From positions 62,001 through 126,000 of the forward strand of contig JACKDP010000001.1 of assembly GCA_020633435.1 (NCBI GenBank): a stretch of 64,000 nucleotides of DNA, read 5' to 3'. The notes below the pieces were generated by a model. It was not told the origin of the DNA, searched no databases, and saw only the letters and a program-made list of their open reading frames with translations. The translations under genes and the position numbers were made by a program. Shown one piece after another: positions 41,684-50,358 of the stretch; position 1 is the first letter of the stretch; each line of letters opens with the position of its first letter. This stretch comes from Myxococcales bacterium. GTDB lineage: Bacteria > Myxococcota_A > Bradymonadia > UBA7976 > UBA1532.

Positions 41684-41733
41684 CCGGATTCCCCAGCAAG
41701 TTCAGTGTGATGGAGGGGCGGCCGGCCGGCCGC

Positions 41734-42189
41734 CTACTCCTCGTCGCCCTCGAGCTCGTCGAGCAGATCGGCCCAGGCCGAGATGATCTCGAAGTCGTCG
41801 ACGATCTTGGAGTGGTAGTGCCCCCAGACGTCGCTGATCAGGACGGCGGCGCCCGGGTTGCGATCCGGCGTCCGGTACATGCGGTAGTAGCCGGCCCCGA
41901 AGGCGTCGTCGATGTCCTCCACGCGCTCCAGCGGCTCCCCCGAGACCGGGCAGAGCAGCGTGCAGACCGTCCCCGCCTCGATGTCGGTGAAGCCGGCCTT
42001 GCGGGGATCCCCGTGGATGGGACTCAGGTGCACGAGGCCGTCGCGGCCGTCGGGCGTCTGGAGCCGCAGCGTCACGGCCGGGTAGCCGTCGAAGGTCACG
42101 TCGGAGAGCCCGACGAGGTTGTCGCCTCGCGGCCCGAAGGCCCGCTCGACGATGATCTGGACGCCATCCCGACTGACGGGTGCGGTCAT
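41734..42189 (-). CDS. Conserved-looking cytosolic protein, function unknown
   Basis: A 151-residue soluble protein, acidic at the C-terminus (LLDELEGDEE). It has mixed alpha/beta stretches (VQIIVERAFGPRGDNLVGLS, AVTLRLQTPDGRDGLVHLSPIHGDPRK) and a pair of cysteines in GTVCTLLCPVSGEPL that resembles a single zinc-knuckle half or a C-x(3)-C motif. No family is recognised. GAGGAG lies before ATG 42189. It is divergent from the SDR gene, 178 bp between starts. Confidence 0.7.
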   Translation of the reverse strand: MTAPVSRDGVQIIVERAFGPRGDNLVGLSDVTFDGYPAVTLRLQTPDGRDGLVHLSPIHGDPRKAGFTDIEAGTVCTLLCPVSGEPLERVEDIDDAFGAGYYRMYRTPDRNPGAAVLISDVWGHYHSKIVDDFEIISAWADLLDELEGDEE

Positions 42190-42367
42190 GTTCGCTCCTC
42201 CCCCCCAACCCGGGCGCAGTAGACCACGGGGTCCGGTCCGATGCCAGTCTTGCCATGACGGCAGCGCCGCCCCCGGCGGGGACGCGCTCCGCTGCGCACG
42301 GGCGGCCTTCCCCTGGCGGCGCCAAAGTGGTACCCACGCGACCGCGCACGACAGGTGGAGGAAGTCG

Positions 42368-43129
42368 ATGAAGCTCGAAGAGATGAAGATCGTGGTCACC
42401 GGCGCCGCCAGCGGCATGGGTCGCTACTTCGCCCTCGCGCTGGCCGAGGGCGGCGCGAAGGTCGCGGCCTGTGACATCAACCCCGAGGGCCTGGAGTCGC
42501 TGCGGGCCGAGGCCGAGGGCCTCGCCGGGGAGCTGCGCACCTACGAGGTCAACGTCGCCAACGAGGAGTCCGTCGTCGAGCTCTTCAACCAGGCGTGGGC
42601 CGACTTCGGCGGCCTCAACGGCCTGGTCAACAACGCCGGCCTCTTCCGCGACGGGCTGCTCGTCAAGAAGGACGACTACGGCCTGCGCAAGATGAGCCTG
42701 AAGAACTGGCAGCTCGTGCTGGACGTGGACCTCACCGGCCCCTTCCTCTGCACCCGCGAGCTGGCCGCCCGCATCGTGGAGGCCGGCGGCGCCCCCTCGG
42801 TCATCATCAACATCAGCAGCATCTCGCGCGCCGGCAACATGGGGCAGAGCAACTACTCCGCCGCCAAGGCCGGCCTCGTGGCCGACACGGTGCTCTGGGC
42901 CAAGGAGCTGGCGCGCTACGGCATCCGCGTCGCCGCCATCGCCCCCGGCTTCGTCGACACCCCCATCCTGCAGGGGATGCGGCCCGACGCCCTCAACAAG
43001 ATGCTCAGCGGGGTGCCCCTGCGCCGCGCCGGCGCGCCAGCCGAGATCTTCGCCGGCGTGAAGTTCATCATCGAGTGCGACTACTTCACCGGCCGCTGCG
43101 TAGACATCGACGGCGGCCTGCGCCTCTGA
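42368..43129 (+). CDS. Short-chain dehydrogenase/reductase (FabG-like)
   Basis: A 253-residue classical SDR. Nucleotide-binding TGAASGMG at 11-18, DIN acidic position after the second strand (NAD or NADP choice unclear), NNAG near 89-92, catalytic Ser in INISSIS near 142, and Tyr/Lys in YSAAK near 157-161, then PGFVDTPI. This set fits 3-oxoacyl-carrier-protein reductase-like enzymes, but substrate is not fixed by sequence. GGAGGAAGTC precedes the ATG. It converges on maiA with four bases between stops, so it is not part of the tyrosine operon. Confidence 0.88.
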   Translation: MKLEEMKIVVTGAASGMGRYFALALAEGGAKVAACDINPEGLESLRAEAEGLAGELRTYEVNVANEESVVELFNQAWADFGGLNGLVNNAGLFRDGLLVKKDDYGLRKMSLKNWQLVLDVDLTGPFLCTRELAARIVEAGGAPSVIINISSISRAGNMGQSNYSAAKAGLVADTVLWAKELARYGIRVAAIAPGFVDTPILQGMRPDALNKMLSGVPLRRAGAPAEIFAGVKFIIECDYFTGRCVDIDGGLRL

Positions 43130-43133
43130 CGCC

Positions 43134-43760
43134 TCAGGGCTCGGCGTCGGGCTGCTGGTCGGGGTGCGCGGCCTGGAAGGCCGGCAGCGCCGCGCAGGCG
43201 GCCTCGACGGCCAGCAGCCGGGGCCACGCCTCCACCGGGCACCCGAACCGCCGCGCGTTGTAGAGCTGGGGCACGATGCAGGCGTCGGCGAACGTCGGCG
43301 CCTCCCCCACCGCGAACGGCCCCGCCCCCACCATCTGCTCCACCCGCGCCAGCCCCCGCGTGATCCAGTGCTTCGCCCAGGGCGGCGCCTCGGCGCCGTA
43401 GGCCTGGCCGAGGTGCTGGAGGACGGCGAGGTTCTGCAGCGGCTGCACGCCGCTGTTGATGGCCTCGGCGATGGCCCGGGCGTGGGCCCGCCCCACGCGA
43501 TCGGCGGGCAGGAGCGCCGGGCTCGGGTAGCGCTCCTCCAGGTACTCCAGGATGGCGAGGCTCTGGGTCAGCAGGCCCTCGTCCGTCTCCAGCGCGGGCA
43601 CCTGGCCCATCGGGTTCTTGCCCAGGTAGCCGGCGTCGTGCTGCTGGCCCCCGCCGCGCACCAGGTGCACGGGCACGGACTCGAACGCCAACCCCTTGAA
43701 GTGCAACGAGATTCTCACACGCCACGAGCAGCTCGACCGCCAGTACGTGTAGAGCCTCAT
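43134..43760 (-). CDS. maiA: Maleylacetoacetate isomerase (zeta-class GST)
   Basis: A 208-residue zeta-class glutathione transferase that converts 4-maleylacetoacetate to 4-fumarylacetoacetate. The thioredoxin-like half has the zeta signature SSCSWRVR at 9-16, NPMGQVPALE near 49-58 and QSLAILEYLEERYP near 66-79. The helical half has PTFADACIVPQLYNARRFG near 160-178. It is the last gene of the tyrosine-catabolism operon; its ATG overlaps the fahA stop by 4 bp. Confidence 0.93.
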   Translation of the reverse strand: MRLYTYWRSSCSWRVRISLHFKGLAFESVPVHLVRGGGQQHDAGYLGKNPMGQVPALETDEGLLTQSLAILEYLEERYPSPALLPADRVGRAHARAIAEAINSGVQPLQNLAVLQHLGQAYGAEAPPWAKHWITRGLARVEQMVGAGPFAVGEAPTFADACIVPQLYNARRFGCPVEAWPRLLAVEAACAALPAFQAAHPDQQPDAEP

Positions 43761-44749
43761 CCCCGCTTCTCCTGGGGGACGACCGTCTGCTCGATGACGC
43801 CGAAGAGATCGCGCCCCTGGGCATCGAGCATCTGGATGCGGATGGTGTCGCCGAACTGCATGAACGGGGTGGTGATGGTGCCCGCCTGGATCTTCTCCAG
43901 CATGCGCTTCTCGGCCAGGCAGGAGCTGCCGCGGGCCTGGTCCACGTTGCTCACGGTGCCCGAGCCGATGATGGTGCCGGCGCCGAGGGCGCGGGTGCGG
44001 GCGGCGTGCTCCACGAGCTGGTGGAAGGAGAAGTGCATCTCCGGGCCGGCGTCGGGGTCGCCGAAGCGCTCGCCGTTGAGCCAGGAGCGCAGGGGCAGGT
44101 GCACGCGGCCCTCCCGCCAGGCGCCGCCCAGCTCGTCGGGCGTCAGGGCGAAGGGGCTGAAGGCCGACGACGGCTTGCTCTGGTAGAAGCCGAAGCCCTT
44201 GGCCAGCTCCGGGGGGATGAGGTTGCGGAGGGAGACGTCGTTGACGAGCATGAGCAGCTTGATGTGCCGCTCCGCCTGGCGCGCCGTGGTGCCGGCGGGC
44301 ACGTCGTCGGTGATGACCGCCACCTCGCCCTCGAAGTCGATGCCGAAGGCCTCGTCGGCCACCGGGATGCTGCCCCGGGGGTCGAGGAAGGTGTCACTGC
44401 CCCCCTGGTAGACGAGGGGGTCCGTCTCGAGGGTGGCCGGCGGCTCGGCCCCGCGCGCCTTGCGCACCAGGACGATGTGGTTGATGTAGGCGCTGCCGTC
44501 GATCCAGGCGTAGGCCCGGGGCAGGGGGCTGTGCAGGCGGGTCTGATCCACCGCGAAGTCGTCGTCGCGCTCGCCCGCCTGGAGGGCCTTGAAGGCGGCC
44601 TCGGCCCGGGGCGCGAGCGTCGCCCAGTCGTCCAGGAGAGCCTGGAGCGTGGGGGCCACGTCGGGCACGGCGACGCCGCGGCGCAGGTCGCGGCTGACGA
44701 CGATCAGCTCCCCATCGCGGGTGCCGTTCTTGCGGGTGGCGAGGATCAT
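43757..44749 (-). CDS. fahA: Fumarylacetoacetate hydrolase
   Basis: The 330-residue enzyme cleaves fumarylacetoacetate to fumarate and acetoacetate, the last step of tyrosine breakdown. The FAH fold is shown by AYINHIVLVRKARG, FGIDFEGEVAVITDDVPAG with the metal-binding acidic residues, LVNDVSLRNLIPPELAKGFGFYQSKP, and GAGTIIGSGTVSN. The length fits the short bacterial FAH group. The gene overlaps hmgA upstream and maiA downstream by 4 bp each. Confidence 0.92.
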   Translation of the reverse strand: MILATRKNGTRDGELIVVSRDLRRGVAVPDVAPTLQALLDDWATLAPRAEAAFKALQAGERDDDFAVDQTRLHSPLPRAYAWIDGSAYINHIVLVRKARGAEPPATLETDPLVYQGGSDTFLDPRGSIPVADEAFGIDFEGEVAVITDDVPAGTTARQAERHIKLLMLVNDVSLRNLIPPELAKGFGFYQSKPSSAFSPFALTPDELGGAWREGRVHLPLRSWLNGERFGDPDAGPEMHFSFHQLVEHAARTRALGAGTIIGSGTVSNVDQARGSSCLAEKRMLEKIQAGTITTPFMQFGDTIRIQMLDAQGRDLFGVIEQTVVPQEKRG

Positions 44750-45921
44750 GCGGGCTCCTTGGGCGTCCAGGATTCGTCGTAGTCAGGCGCCTCCAGGGCG
44801 CGGCCGGCGGCCGTGACGCGGAGGGGCTGGAAGGTGTCGATCATCACCGCCGTCTCGCTGGTCTGCCGCACGCCGACGCTCGCCTCATAGGCCCCCGGGT
44901 GGGGGCCGTGGGGGACCCCCGCCGGGTGGAACGAGACGGAGCCCGCCGAGAGGCCGCGGCGGCTCGTGAAGTCGCCATCGCAGTAGAAGATGACCTCGTC
45001 CACGTCCACGTTGGAGTGGGGGTACGGGCAGGGGATGGCCCCCTCGCCGAAGTCGACCATGCGCGGCACGAAGCTGCAGATGAGCGAGCCCTCGGTGGCG
45101 AAGGTGCCGTGCACCGTGGGCGGCAGGTGCACCTGCCCGGCCTTCGGGCTGAAGCGGCTGATGGGGAAGACGACCGGGTAGACGGTGCCGTCCCAGCCGG
45201 CCACGTCGAAGACGGGCCCGCCCCAGGTGTGGCGGGTGAAGCGGTCGCGGCGCTTGGTGAGGACCTCGCGGGTCGTGTCGGGGCCCGCCTCGAAGGCCGG
45301 CGTGCGGAAGTCGCGGGCCGTGTAGGGCGCGTCCATGCGCAGCTGGCCGATGGGGTTGCGGTACTGCTTCGGCACGCGCACGGGGGTGCGACACTCGATC
45401 CAGAGCCAGTGCTGCGGGCCCTCGCCCAGCTCGACGCGGTACGGCACGGACCGGGGGATGATCACGTAGTCGCCCGGGCCGAAGTCCAGGCGGCCGAACC
45501 AGGTCCACAGGCGGCCGCCACCGGCGTGGCAGTACAGCACCTCGTCGCCGTCGGCGTTGGCGAAGCAGAAGGCGTCCTCCGCCACCGGGCGCACGACGCC
45601 CACCGTCAGATCCCCGTTGAACATCAAGGGCTTGCGGCCCGTGGTCGGCGTCCCCTCCCCCGCCGCGCGGAAGGTGGCGAAGTGCTGGCGACGCAGCGGG
45701 AGCAGGGACACGTCATCCACCTCGGCGCGCCCGGGCCAGAGCGCGGCCACCGCCTCGCCGCCGCCGTGGTTCTGGGGCGGGGCGCGGTGGTAGAGGATGG
45801 AGAAGGGGCCGTCGAAGCCCCCCTGGGTGAAGCACTGCTCGTGCAGGAGCTGCCCGTCCGCGCCCCGGCAGACCGTGTGGGGCTTGGCCGGCAGGCGCCC
45901 GCGGCGCTCGTAGCCGATCAT
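44746..45921 (-). CDS. hmgA: Homogentisate 1,2-dioxygenase
   Basis: A 391-residue cupin-fold, iron(II)-dependent ring-cleaving enzyme that opens homogentisate to maleylacetoacetate. Diagnostic stretches: GGFDGPFSILYHRAPP near 34-49, LMFNGDLTVGVVRP, DEVLYCHAGGGRL, LDFGPGDYVIIPRSVPYRVE, and an iron-ligand region with PPTVHGTFATEGSLICSFVPR and PHSNVDVDEVIFYCDGDF. The C-terminal FHPAGVPHGPHPGAYEASVG carries the last His ligands. The gene overlaps hpd by 4 bp. Confidence 0.94.
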   Translation of the reverse strand: MIGYERRGRLPAKPHTVCRGADGQLLHEQCFTQGGFDGPFSILYHRAPPQNHGGGEAVAALWPGRAEVDDVSLLPLRRQHFATFRAAGEGTPTTGRKPLMFNGDLTVGVVRPVAEDAFCFANADGDEVLYCHAGGGRLWTWFGRLDFGPGDYVIIPRSVPYRVELGEGPQHWLWIECRTPVRVPKQYRNPIGQLRMDAPYTARDFRTPAFEAGPDTTREVLTKRRDRFTRHTWGGPVFDVAGWDGTVYPVVFPISRFSPKAGQVHLPPTVHGTFATEGSLICSFVPRMVDFGEGAIPCPYPHSNVDVDEVIFYCDGDFTSRRGLSAGSVSFHPAGVPHGPHPGAYEASVGVRQTSETAVMIDTFQPLRVTAAGRALEAPDYDESWTPKEPA

Positions 45922-47066
45922 GGCTCCCCCAGCTGCTCGCGCTCGATGGCCTCGAAGAGGGCCCGGAAGTTGCCGCCGCCGAAGCCCGGATCGCCGCAGC
46001 GCTGGATGAGCTCGAAGAAGAAGGGCCCCGCCTGCGGCTCGTTGTAGAGCGTCATGGCGTCCTTCAGGAAGATCTGGATGAGGTAGCGGTCGTCGGGCGA
46101 CCCGTCGATGAGGATGCCCAGCTCGCGCAGCACGTTCAGGTCGTGGGCGATGTGCTGGACGTCGACGCCGAGGGGCAGCAGGCGGGCCGGCGCCTGGTCG
46201 TAGTAGCTGCCCGGCGTCTCCAGGAAGGCGATGCCCCGCTGGCGCAGGGTGCGCACGGACTCCACCACGTCCGCCACCTGCAGCGCGATGTGCTGCACGC
46301 CCGCCCCGGCGTTGTCCTCGATGAAGCGGTTGATCTGGCCCTCCTTGAAGAAGGGGGACAGGGGCTCGTTGATGGGGAACTTCAGGCCCGAGCGCGGATC
46401 CCAGTACACGATCGAGCGCAGGCCCGTGCCCGTCTCGCCGCCATGCTTGACGTCCTCGGTGTGGAACTCGATGCCCCAGTACCGCTCCATGCCCAGGACG
46501 TGCTCGAACCACAGGCCCACGGACGCCATGGTCTGGGCGTTGGAGGTAATGTGGTCGACGGCCCCGAAGCCCAGCGGGTTGTCGGAGGTCGTGGGCAGGG
46601 CCTCGAAGCCGGGGGCGAAGACCTGGGTGTCGCGGCGCTCGCAGAAGCGGAAGGCCACGTCGCCGATGGCGGTGGTGATGACGAAGTCGCGGTAGCGGCC
46701 GCCATCGGGCAGGTGCGACGTCTGGATGCCGTGGACGAAGGTGCCACCGCGCTCCGCCAGGAAAGCGTAGGCCGCGTCCAGATCCTCCACCTCGAAGTTC
46801 AGGGTGCCGATGCCCGCCGGGTGCCGGCGCAGGTAGCGCCAGGCCCGGCCGCCCTCCCCCACGGGCGTGCTCACGGCGACGCGGATGTCACCGGCCTGGT
46901 AGACGGTGCTGGTCTGCCGGCCCCGCGCCACGAGCTCGGGCGTGGCCTGCCAGGCGGCCTGCCAGCCGAAGGCCTGCTGGTAGAAGCGCGCCGAGCGCTC
47001 GGCCTCGCTGACGAAGTAGTGGATGCTGTGCAGGCCCTTGATGCCCAGCGCCTCAGATGCCGCCAT
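45918..47066 (-). CDS. hpd: 4-hydroxyphenylpyruvate dioxygenase
   Basis: The 382-residue iron(II) enzyme converts 4-hydroxyphenylpyruvate to homogentisate. It has two vicinal-oxygen-chelate halves. The C-terminal half carries the 2-His-1-Glu ligands: VDHITSN (His near 173), VQHIALQVADV (His near 251) and FFFELIQR (Glu near 345). IDGSPDDRYLIQIFLK and GGGNFRALFEAIEREQ are typical of the family. GGGAGGGGGG before ATG 47066 is a strong ribosome site, fitting its place as first gene of hpd-hmgA-fahA-maiA. A tyrosine aminotransferase gene is not in the window. Confidence 0.95.
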   Translation of the reverse strand: MAASEALGIKGLHSIHYFVSEAERSARFYQQAFGWQAAWQATPELVARGRQTSTVYQAGDIRVAVSTPVGEGGRAWRYLRRHPAGIGTLNFEVEDLDAAYAFLAERGGTFVHGIQTSHLPDGGRYRDFVITTAIGDVAFRFCERRDTQVFAPGFEALPTTSDNPLGFGAVDHITSNAQTMASVGLWFEHVLGMERYWGIEFHTEDVKHGGETGTGLRSIVYWDPRSGLKFPINEPLSPFFKEGQINRFIEDNAGAGVQHIALQVADVVESVRTLRQRGIAFLETPGSYYDQAPARLLPLGVDVQHIAHDLNVLRELGILIDGSPDDRYLIQIFLKDAMTLYNEPQAGPFFFELIQRCGDPGFGGGNFRALFEAIEREQLGEP

Positions 47067-47137
47067 GGGTCCCCCCTCCCGGTTCGTTCGGCCCGAATCC
47101 TGGCGAGCCCGGGCCGATCGCGCAAGTCGTGCGTCGG

Positions 47138-48886
47138 TCAGCGGCCGCCGAAGCCGGGATCCGAGGGATCGATGTCGCCGTTGACGCACTGCTGGAAGAG
47201 CGTGTTGCAGATGGCGGGGGGGATGATCTCTTCGGCGCCGCGGAGGCAGCGGTCGCGGGAGGCGATGCACTCGAGGCAGCGGGGGCTCGATCGGTCCTCG
47301 CAGATGACGCCCCCATCCCCATCACAGACCAGGGTGAAGACCTCGTCGCAGTCGTTGGCGCCGCACTCCTCGCCCAGGCCCAGGCCCTCGTCGGCCACGC
47401 CATCGCAGTCGTTGTCGCGGCCGTCACACAGCTCGTCGGGCGCGTTGTCGGGCCGGCAGACCTGCAGGTTGCCGAAGCGGCAGGCGGCCAGGCCCGGGCC
47501 ACAGGCCGACTGGCAGGGGAAGAGCCCACCGTCGTCGACCAGGCCGTTGCAGTCGTCGTCGACGTTGTTGCAGATCTCCGGGTGGGGCTGGCGGGCGTCG
47601 CAGGCCTGCAGCTCGCCCCCCCGGCACCGCTGGACGCCCGCCTCGCACGCGGATCGGCACTCGACGCTCGCGTCCTCGTCGGTCGCGCCGTCGCAGTCGT
47701 CGTCCTCGCCGTTGCAGGTCTCGGGGCGGGGGGTCACGGCGTCCAGGCACGGGCCCCACTCCTGGCCGATGCAGGTCCGCTCCCCCGGCCGGCAGAGGCC
47801 CTGGGCGGCCGGGCCGCAGACCTCGCGCGCGCCGTTCACGCAGGCGCCGCAGCCCTCGTCCGCGCGGCCATCGCAGTCCTCGTCGCCCTGCGTCTCGCAG
47901 GACTCGCCCGGGACGGGACCGCACTCGCCGCAGGCGTTGCGCACGCCCTCGTCCGTCCGCCCGTCGCAGTCGTTGTCGGCGTCGTCGCAGATCTCGACGG
48001 GGACGGGACCACAGGCCCCGCAGGCGTTCTCGACGTCCTCATCCGTCCGCCCGTCACAGTCGTCGTCCTCGCCGTTGCACCGCTCGGTGGGGACCTCCCC
48101 GCAGCGCCCGCACGCGTTCTGCAGCCCCTCATCCGTCTGCCCATCGCAGTCGTCATCGGCGCCGTCGCAGCTCTCGACCGGGGTGGGCCCGCACAGCCCG
48201 CAGGCGTTGCGGGGCGTCCCCTCGTCCACCACGCCGTCGCAGTCGTCGTCCCGGCCGTTGCAGTCCTCGTCGGGCAGGGGCCCGCAGCGGCCGCAGAGGT
48301 TCAGGGCCCCCTCGTCGATGATGCCGTCGCAGTCGTCGTCGCGCTCGTTGCAGTCCTCCCGGGGGACGGGCCCGCAGGCGCCGCAGGCGTTGAGCACACC
48401 CTCGTCCGTGAAGCCGTCGCAGTCGTCGTCGCGCTCGTTGCAGGCCTCGGGGGGCAGGGGTCCGCAGCCGCCGCAGGCGTTCAGCACGCCCTCGTCGACG
48501 CGCCCATCCCCATCGTCGTCGCGCCCGTTGCAGTCCTCCGCCGAGGCGTCGGCCCCGCCGGCGTCGGCCACGTCCGGCGGCACTGCCACGTCGGGCAGTC
48601 CGACGTCGGGGAGAGCCGCGTCCGGCCGGGCCGCGTCCGGCCGGGCCGCGTCCGGCCGGGCCGCGTCCGGCCGGGCCGCGTCGGGGCGCGCGGCGTCATC
48701 GGCCGCGTCGGGCGACACCTGGGCGTCCGACGTGGCGTCGGCGCCCGCGTCGGTGACCTGCAGGCCCGCGACGCAGACCCCCGCCACGCAGACGCCGATG
48801 GAGCAGGGCGAGGATGCGCTGCACTCGTCCTCGAGGGCGGGCAGGCAGCCGGCCAGGAAGGCCAGCACAGGGAGCCAGGGCCGCAT
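47138..48886 (-). CDS. MopE-like metal-binding-motif lipoprotein
   Basis: A 582-residue product with a lipobox ending AFLAGC (Cys14). An ARPDA pentapeptide linker (about 66-90) leads to eight tandem units of about 33 residues of the form CNxRDDDCDGxxDEG-xxNACGxCGPxP, then three more separated CNxxDDDCxGxxDxG motifs. These are the acidic Cys motifs of the putative metal-binding repeat family found in MopE-related and many myxobacterial surface proteins. The Asp spacing suggests calcium or copper binding, which is unproven. It lies 71 bp upstream of the hpd start on the same strand, and the hpd promoter may be in that gap. Confidence 0.85.
   Translation of the reverse strand: MRPWLPVLAFLAGCLPALEDECSASSPCSIGVCVAGVCVAGLQVTDAGADATSDAQVSPDAADDAARPDAARPDAARPDAARPDAARPDAALPDVGLPDVAVPPDVADAGGADASAEDCNGRDDDGDGRVDEGVLNACGGCGPLPPEACNERDDDCDGFTDEGVLNACGACGPVPREDCNERDDDCDGIIDEGALNLCGRCGPLPDEDCNGRDDDCDGVVDEGTPRNACGLCGPTPVESCDGADDDCDGQTDEGLQNACGRCGEVPTERCNGEDDDCDGRTDEDVENACGACGPVPVEICDDADNDCDGRTDEGVRNACGECGPVPGESCETQGDEDCDGRADEGCGACVNGAREVCGPAAQGLCRPGERTCIGQEWGPCLDAVTPRPETCNGEDDDCDGATDEDASVECRSACEAGVQRCRGGELQACDARQPHPEICNNVDDDCNGLVDDGGLFPCQSACGPGLAACRFGNLQVCRPDNAPDELCDGRDNDCDGVADEGLGLGEECGANDCDEVFTLVCDGDGGVICEDRSSPRCLECIASRDRCLRGAEEIIPPAICNTLFQQCVNGDIDPSDPGFGGR
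48616..48690 (-). repeat. 15-bp tandem repeat coding ARPDA
   Basis: Four identical 15-bp units and one degenerate unit code for ARPDA in the linker of the metal-binding-motif lipoprotein. The exact DNA identity points to recent slippage. Confidence 0.85.
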
Positions 48887-48909
48887 GGCGCCTCCTGGGA
48901 GGCGGGCCG

Positions 48910-49605
48910 TCAGCTCGGCCCGTCGACGCGCAGGGTGCCGAGGAGCTGCTGCATCCGCTTCTCGACCCGGTTGATGTTGGGGACGTTCTCGATCACCAGG
49001 GCCCGCGGCTCGCGCTGGGGCACGAGGACCAGCCGGCCCGCGCGCAGGAGCAGGAACTCCATGACATCATTGATCTCCTTGGAGATCCGCAGGTCCGGGG
49101 CCGGCCACCGCTCCACGTCGCCCAGCAGGCCGTGGTGGTGCAGCAGCTCGTTGTTCTTGATCTCCCAGTAGTCGAAGCGCGTCTTCACCAGCACCGCGAA
49201 GAGGATGATGGTGAAGCCCACCGCCCAGACCCAGTAGAACGTGGCGTTCATGAAGAGGGGCTGGTTGAAGACATCTTTGATGACCTCGCCGACGATGGGG
49301 TACATCGCCGAGAGCAGCCCGAGGATCACCAGGATCAGGGCGATGACGATGCTGGTGAGGCGGGTGTAGTCGAAGGCGACGATGCTCAGGTTGAAGAAGA
49401 AGAAGAGCGTGAAGACGATGCCGGAGTAGCCCGGCAGCTCCGGGCTGGCGTTGCCCATGGACATGACCAGGGCGAAGATCCAGGACGCCAGCCAGGTCGG
49501 GTACATGAACACGATGGTGGAGAGGGGCCGGATGATCAGGCGATCCTCCCCCCGGTTCGGCGTCTTCGCTGCTGCGGGCTTGTGGCCCGGATCCCCGTCG
49601 GTCAT
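48910..49605 (-). CDS. Membrane protein at the end of the respiratory operon, function unknown
   Basis: A 231-residue protein with four membrane segments in the first 140 residues (about 30-50, 62-82, 85-105, 120-140), then a soluble tail with a PH-like strand order (RFDYWEIKNNELLHHHGLLGDVERWPAPDLRISKEINDVMEFLLLRAGRLVLVP). It is on the same strand, 85 bp after oxidase subunit IV, so it may belong to the operon as an accessory or unrelated last gene. A good start is ATG 49605 with GAGGAGCGAGCG upstream. Confidence 0.72.
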   Translation of the reverse strand: MTDGDPGHKPAAAKTPNRGEDRLIIRPLSTIVFMYPTWLASWIFALVMSMGNASPELPGYSGIVFTLFFFFNLSIVAFDYTRLTSIVIALILVILGLLSAMYPIVGEVIKDVFNQPLFMNATFYWVWAVGFTIILFAVLVKTRFDYWEIKNNELLHHHGLLGDVERWPAPDLRISKEINDVMEFLLLRAGRLVLVPQREPRALVIENVPNINRVEKRMQQLLGTLRVDGPS

Positions 49606-49690
49606 CGCTCGCTCCTCTCGGTCTACCGCCGATCTTGTCGCACTGGCCCCGCCAGGGGTCAAGCGCGGCGGTGGGAGGAGCGTGCGGGGA

Positions 49691-50358
49691 TCAGGGCGCG
49701 GAGGCAGGCGCCTCGGCGGCGGAGGCGGGCGCGGCGTCGGAGGCCGGCGCGGCGTCGGAGGCCGGGGCGGCGGGGGCGTCCCCCGGGGCGTCGCCCTTGC
49801 CCGGCTCGGCGCCCTCAGCGGGGGCGTCGGGGGCCGCGCCGTCGGGGCGGCCGCGTCGGTGGCCGGCGCGGCGTCGGTGGCCGGCGCGGGCGGCGCGGGC
49901 CGCTCTGCCTCAGGCACCGCGGCCTCGTCGGCGAGGGGTGCCGGCAGGGCGTCCTTGCGCGCCTTCTCGGCCTCGAGCTTCAGCGCCGCGATCTCGGCCT
50001 TCTGCTTGCCCAGCGTGTCGCGACCCGGCTCGATGTACGTCCGCGTCATCACGTCGGCGAGCGTGAAGATGAAGAACAGCGACACGAAGAGCAGCCCGAA
50101 CACGAAGATCAGCGTGTTGAGCCGATCGTCGTAGAGCAGGTGCATGAAGATCATGGCCACCAGGGAGGCCTTCAGCGTCGCCACGGCCATGGCGATGAAG
50201 GTGTTGGCCACCCCGAAGTGGAAGTGCGACAGCCACACGGTGACCGCCGTGAGCACCATGAGCGCGCCGAACACCCCGAAGTAGTGGGAGAGCGGCGTGA
50301 TGTGCTCGTGGTGAGCGTCGTGGGACTCGTGGTCGTGCGTAGATGCGCTCATGATCAC
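49691..50358 (-). CDS. Cytochrome c oxidase subunit IV family protein, tail frameshifted in this sequence
   Basis: Residues 1-110 are typical of the small prokaryotic subunit IV: a His-rich N-terminus (HDHESHDAHHEH), then three membrane helices (LSHYFGVFGALMVLTAVTVWL, FIAMAVATLKASLVAMIFMHLLY, LIFVFGLLFVSLFFIFTLADV). A helical tail and an Ala/Asp/Pro-rich end follow. The frame as given runs on without stop through the next gene as an Arg/Pro-rich translation. Adding one C to the run near 49845 instead gives an acidic Ala/Asp tail (APASDAAPASDAAPAS) ending at TGA 49691-49693, so a one-base error is likely. The ATG overlaps the subunit III stop by 4 bp. ATG 50352 is an alternative start. Confidence 0.82.
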
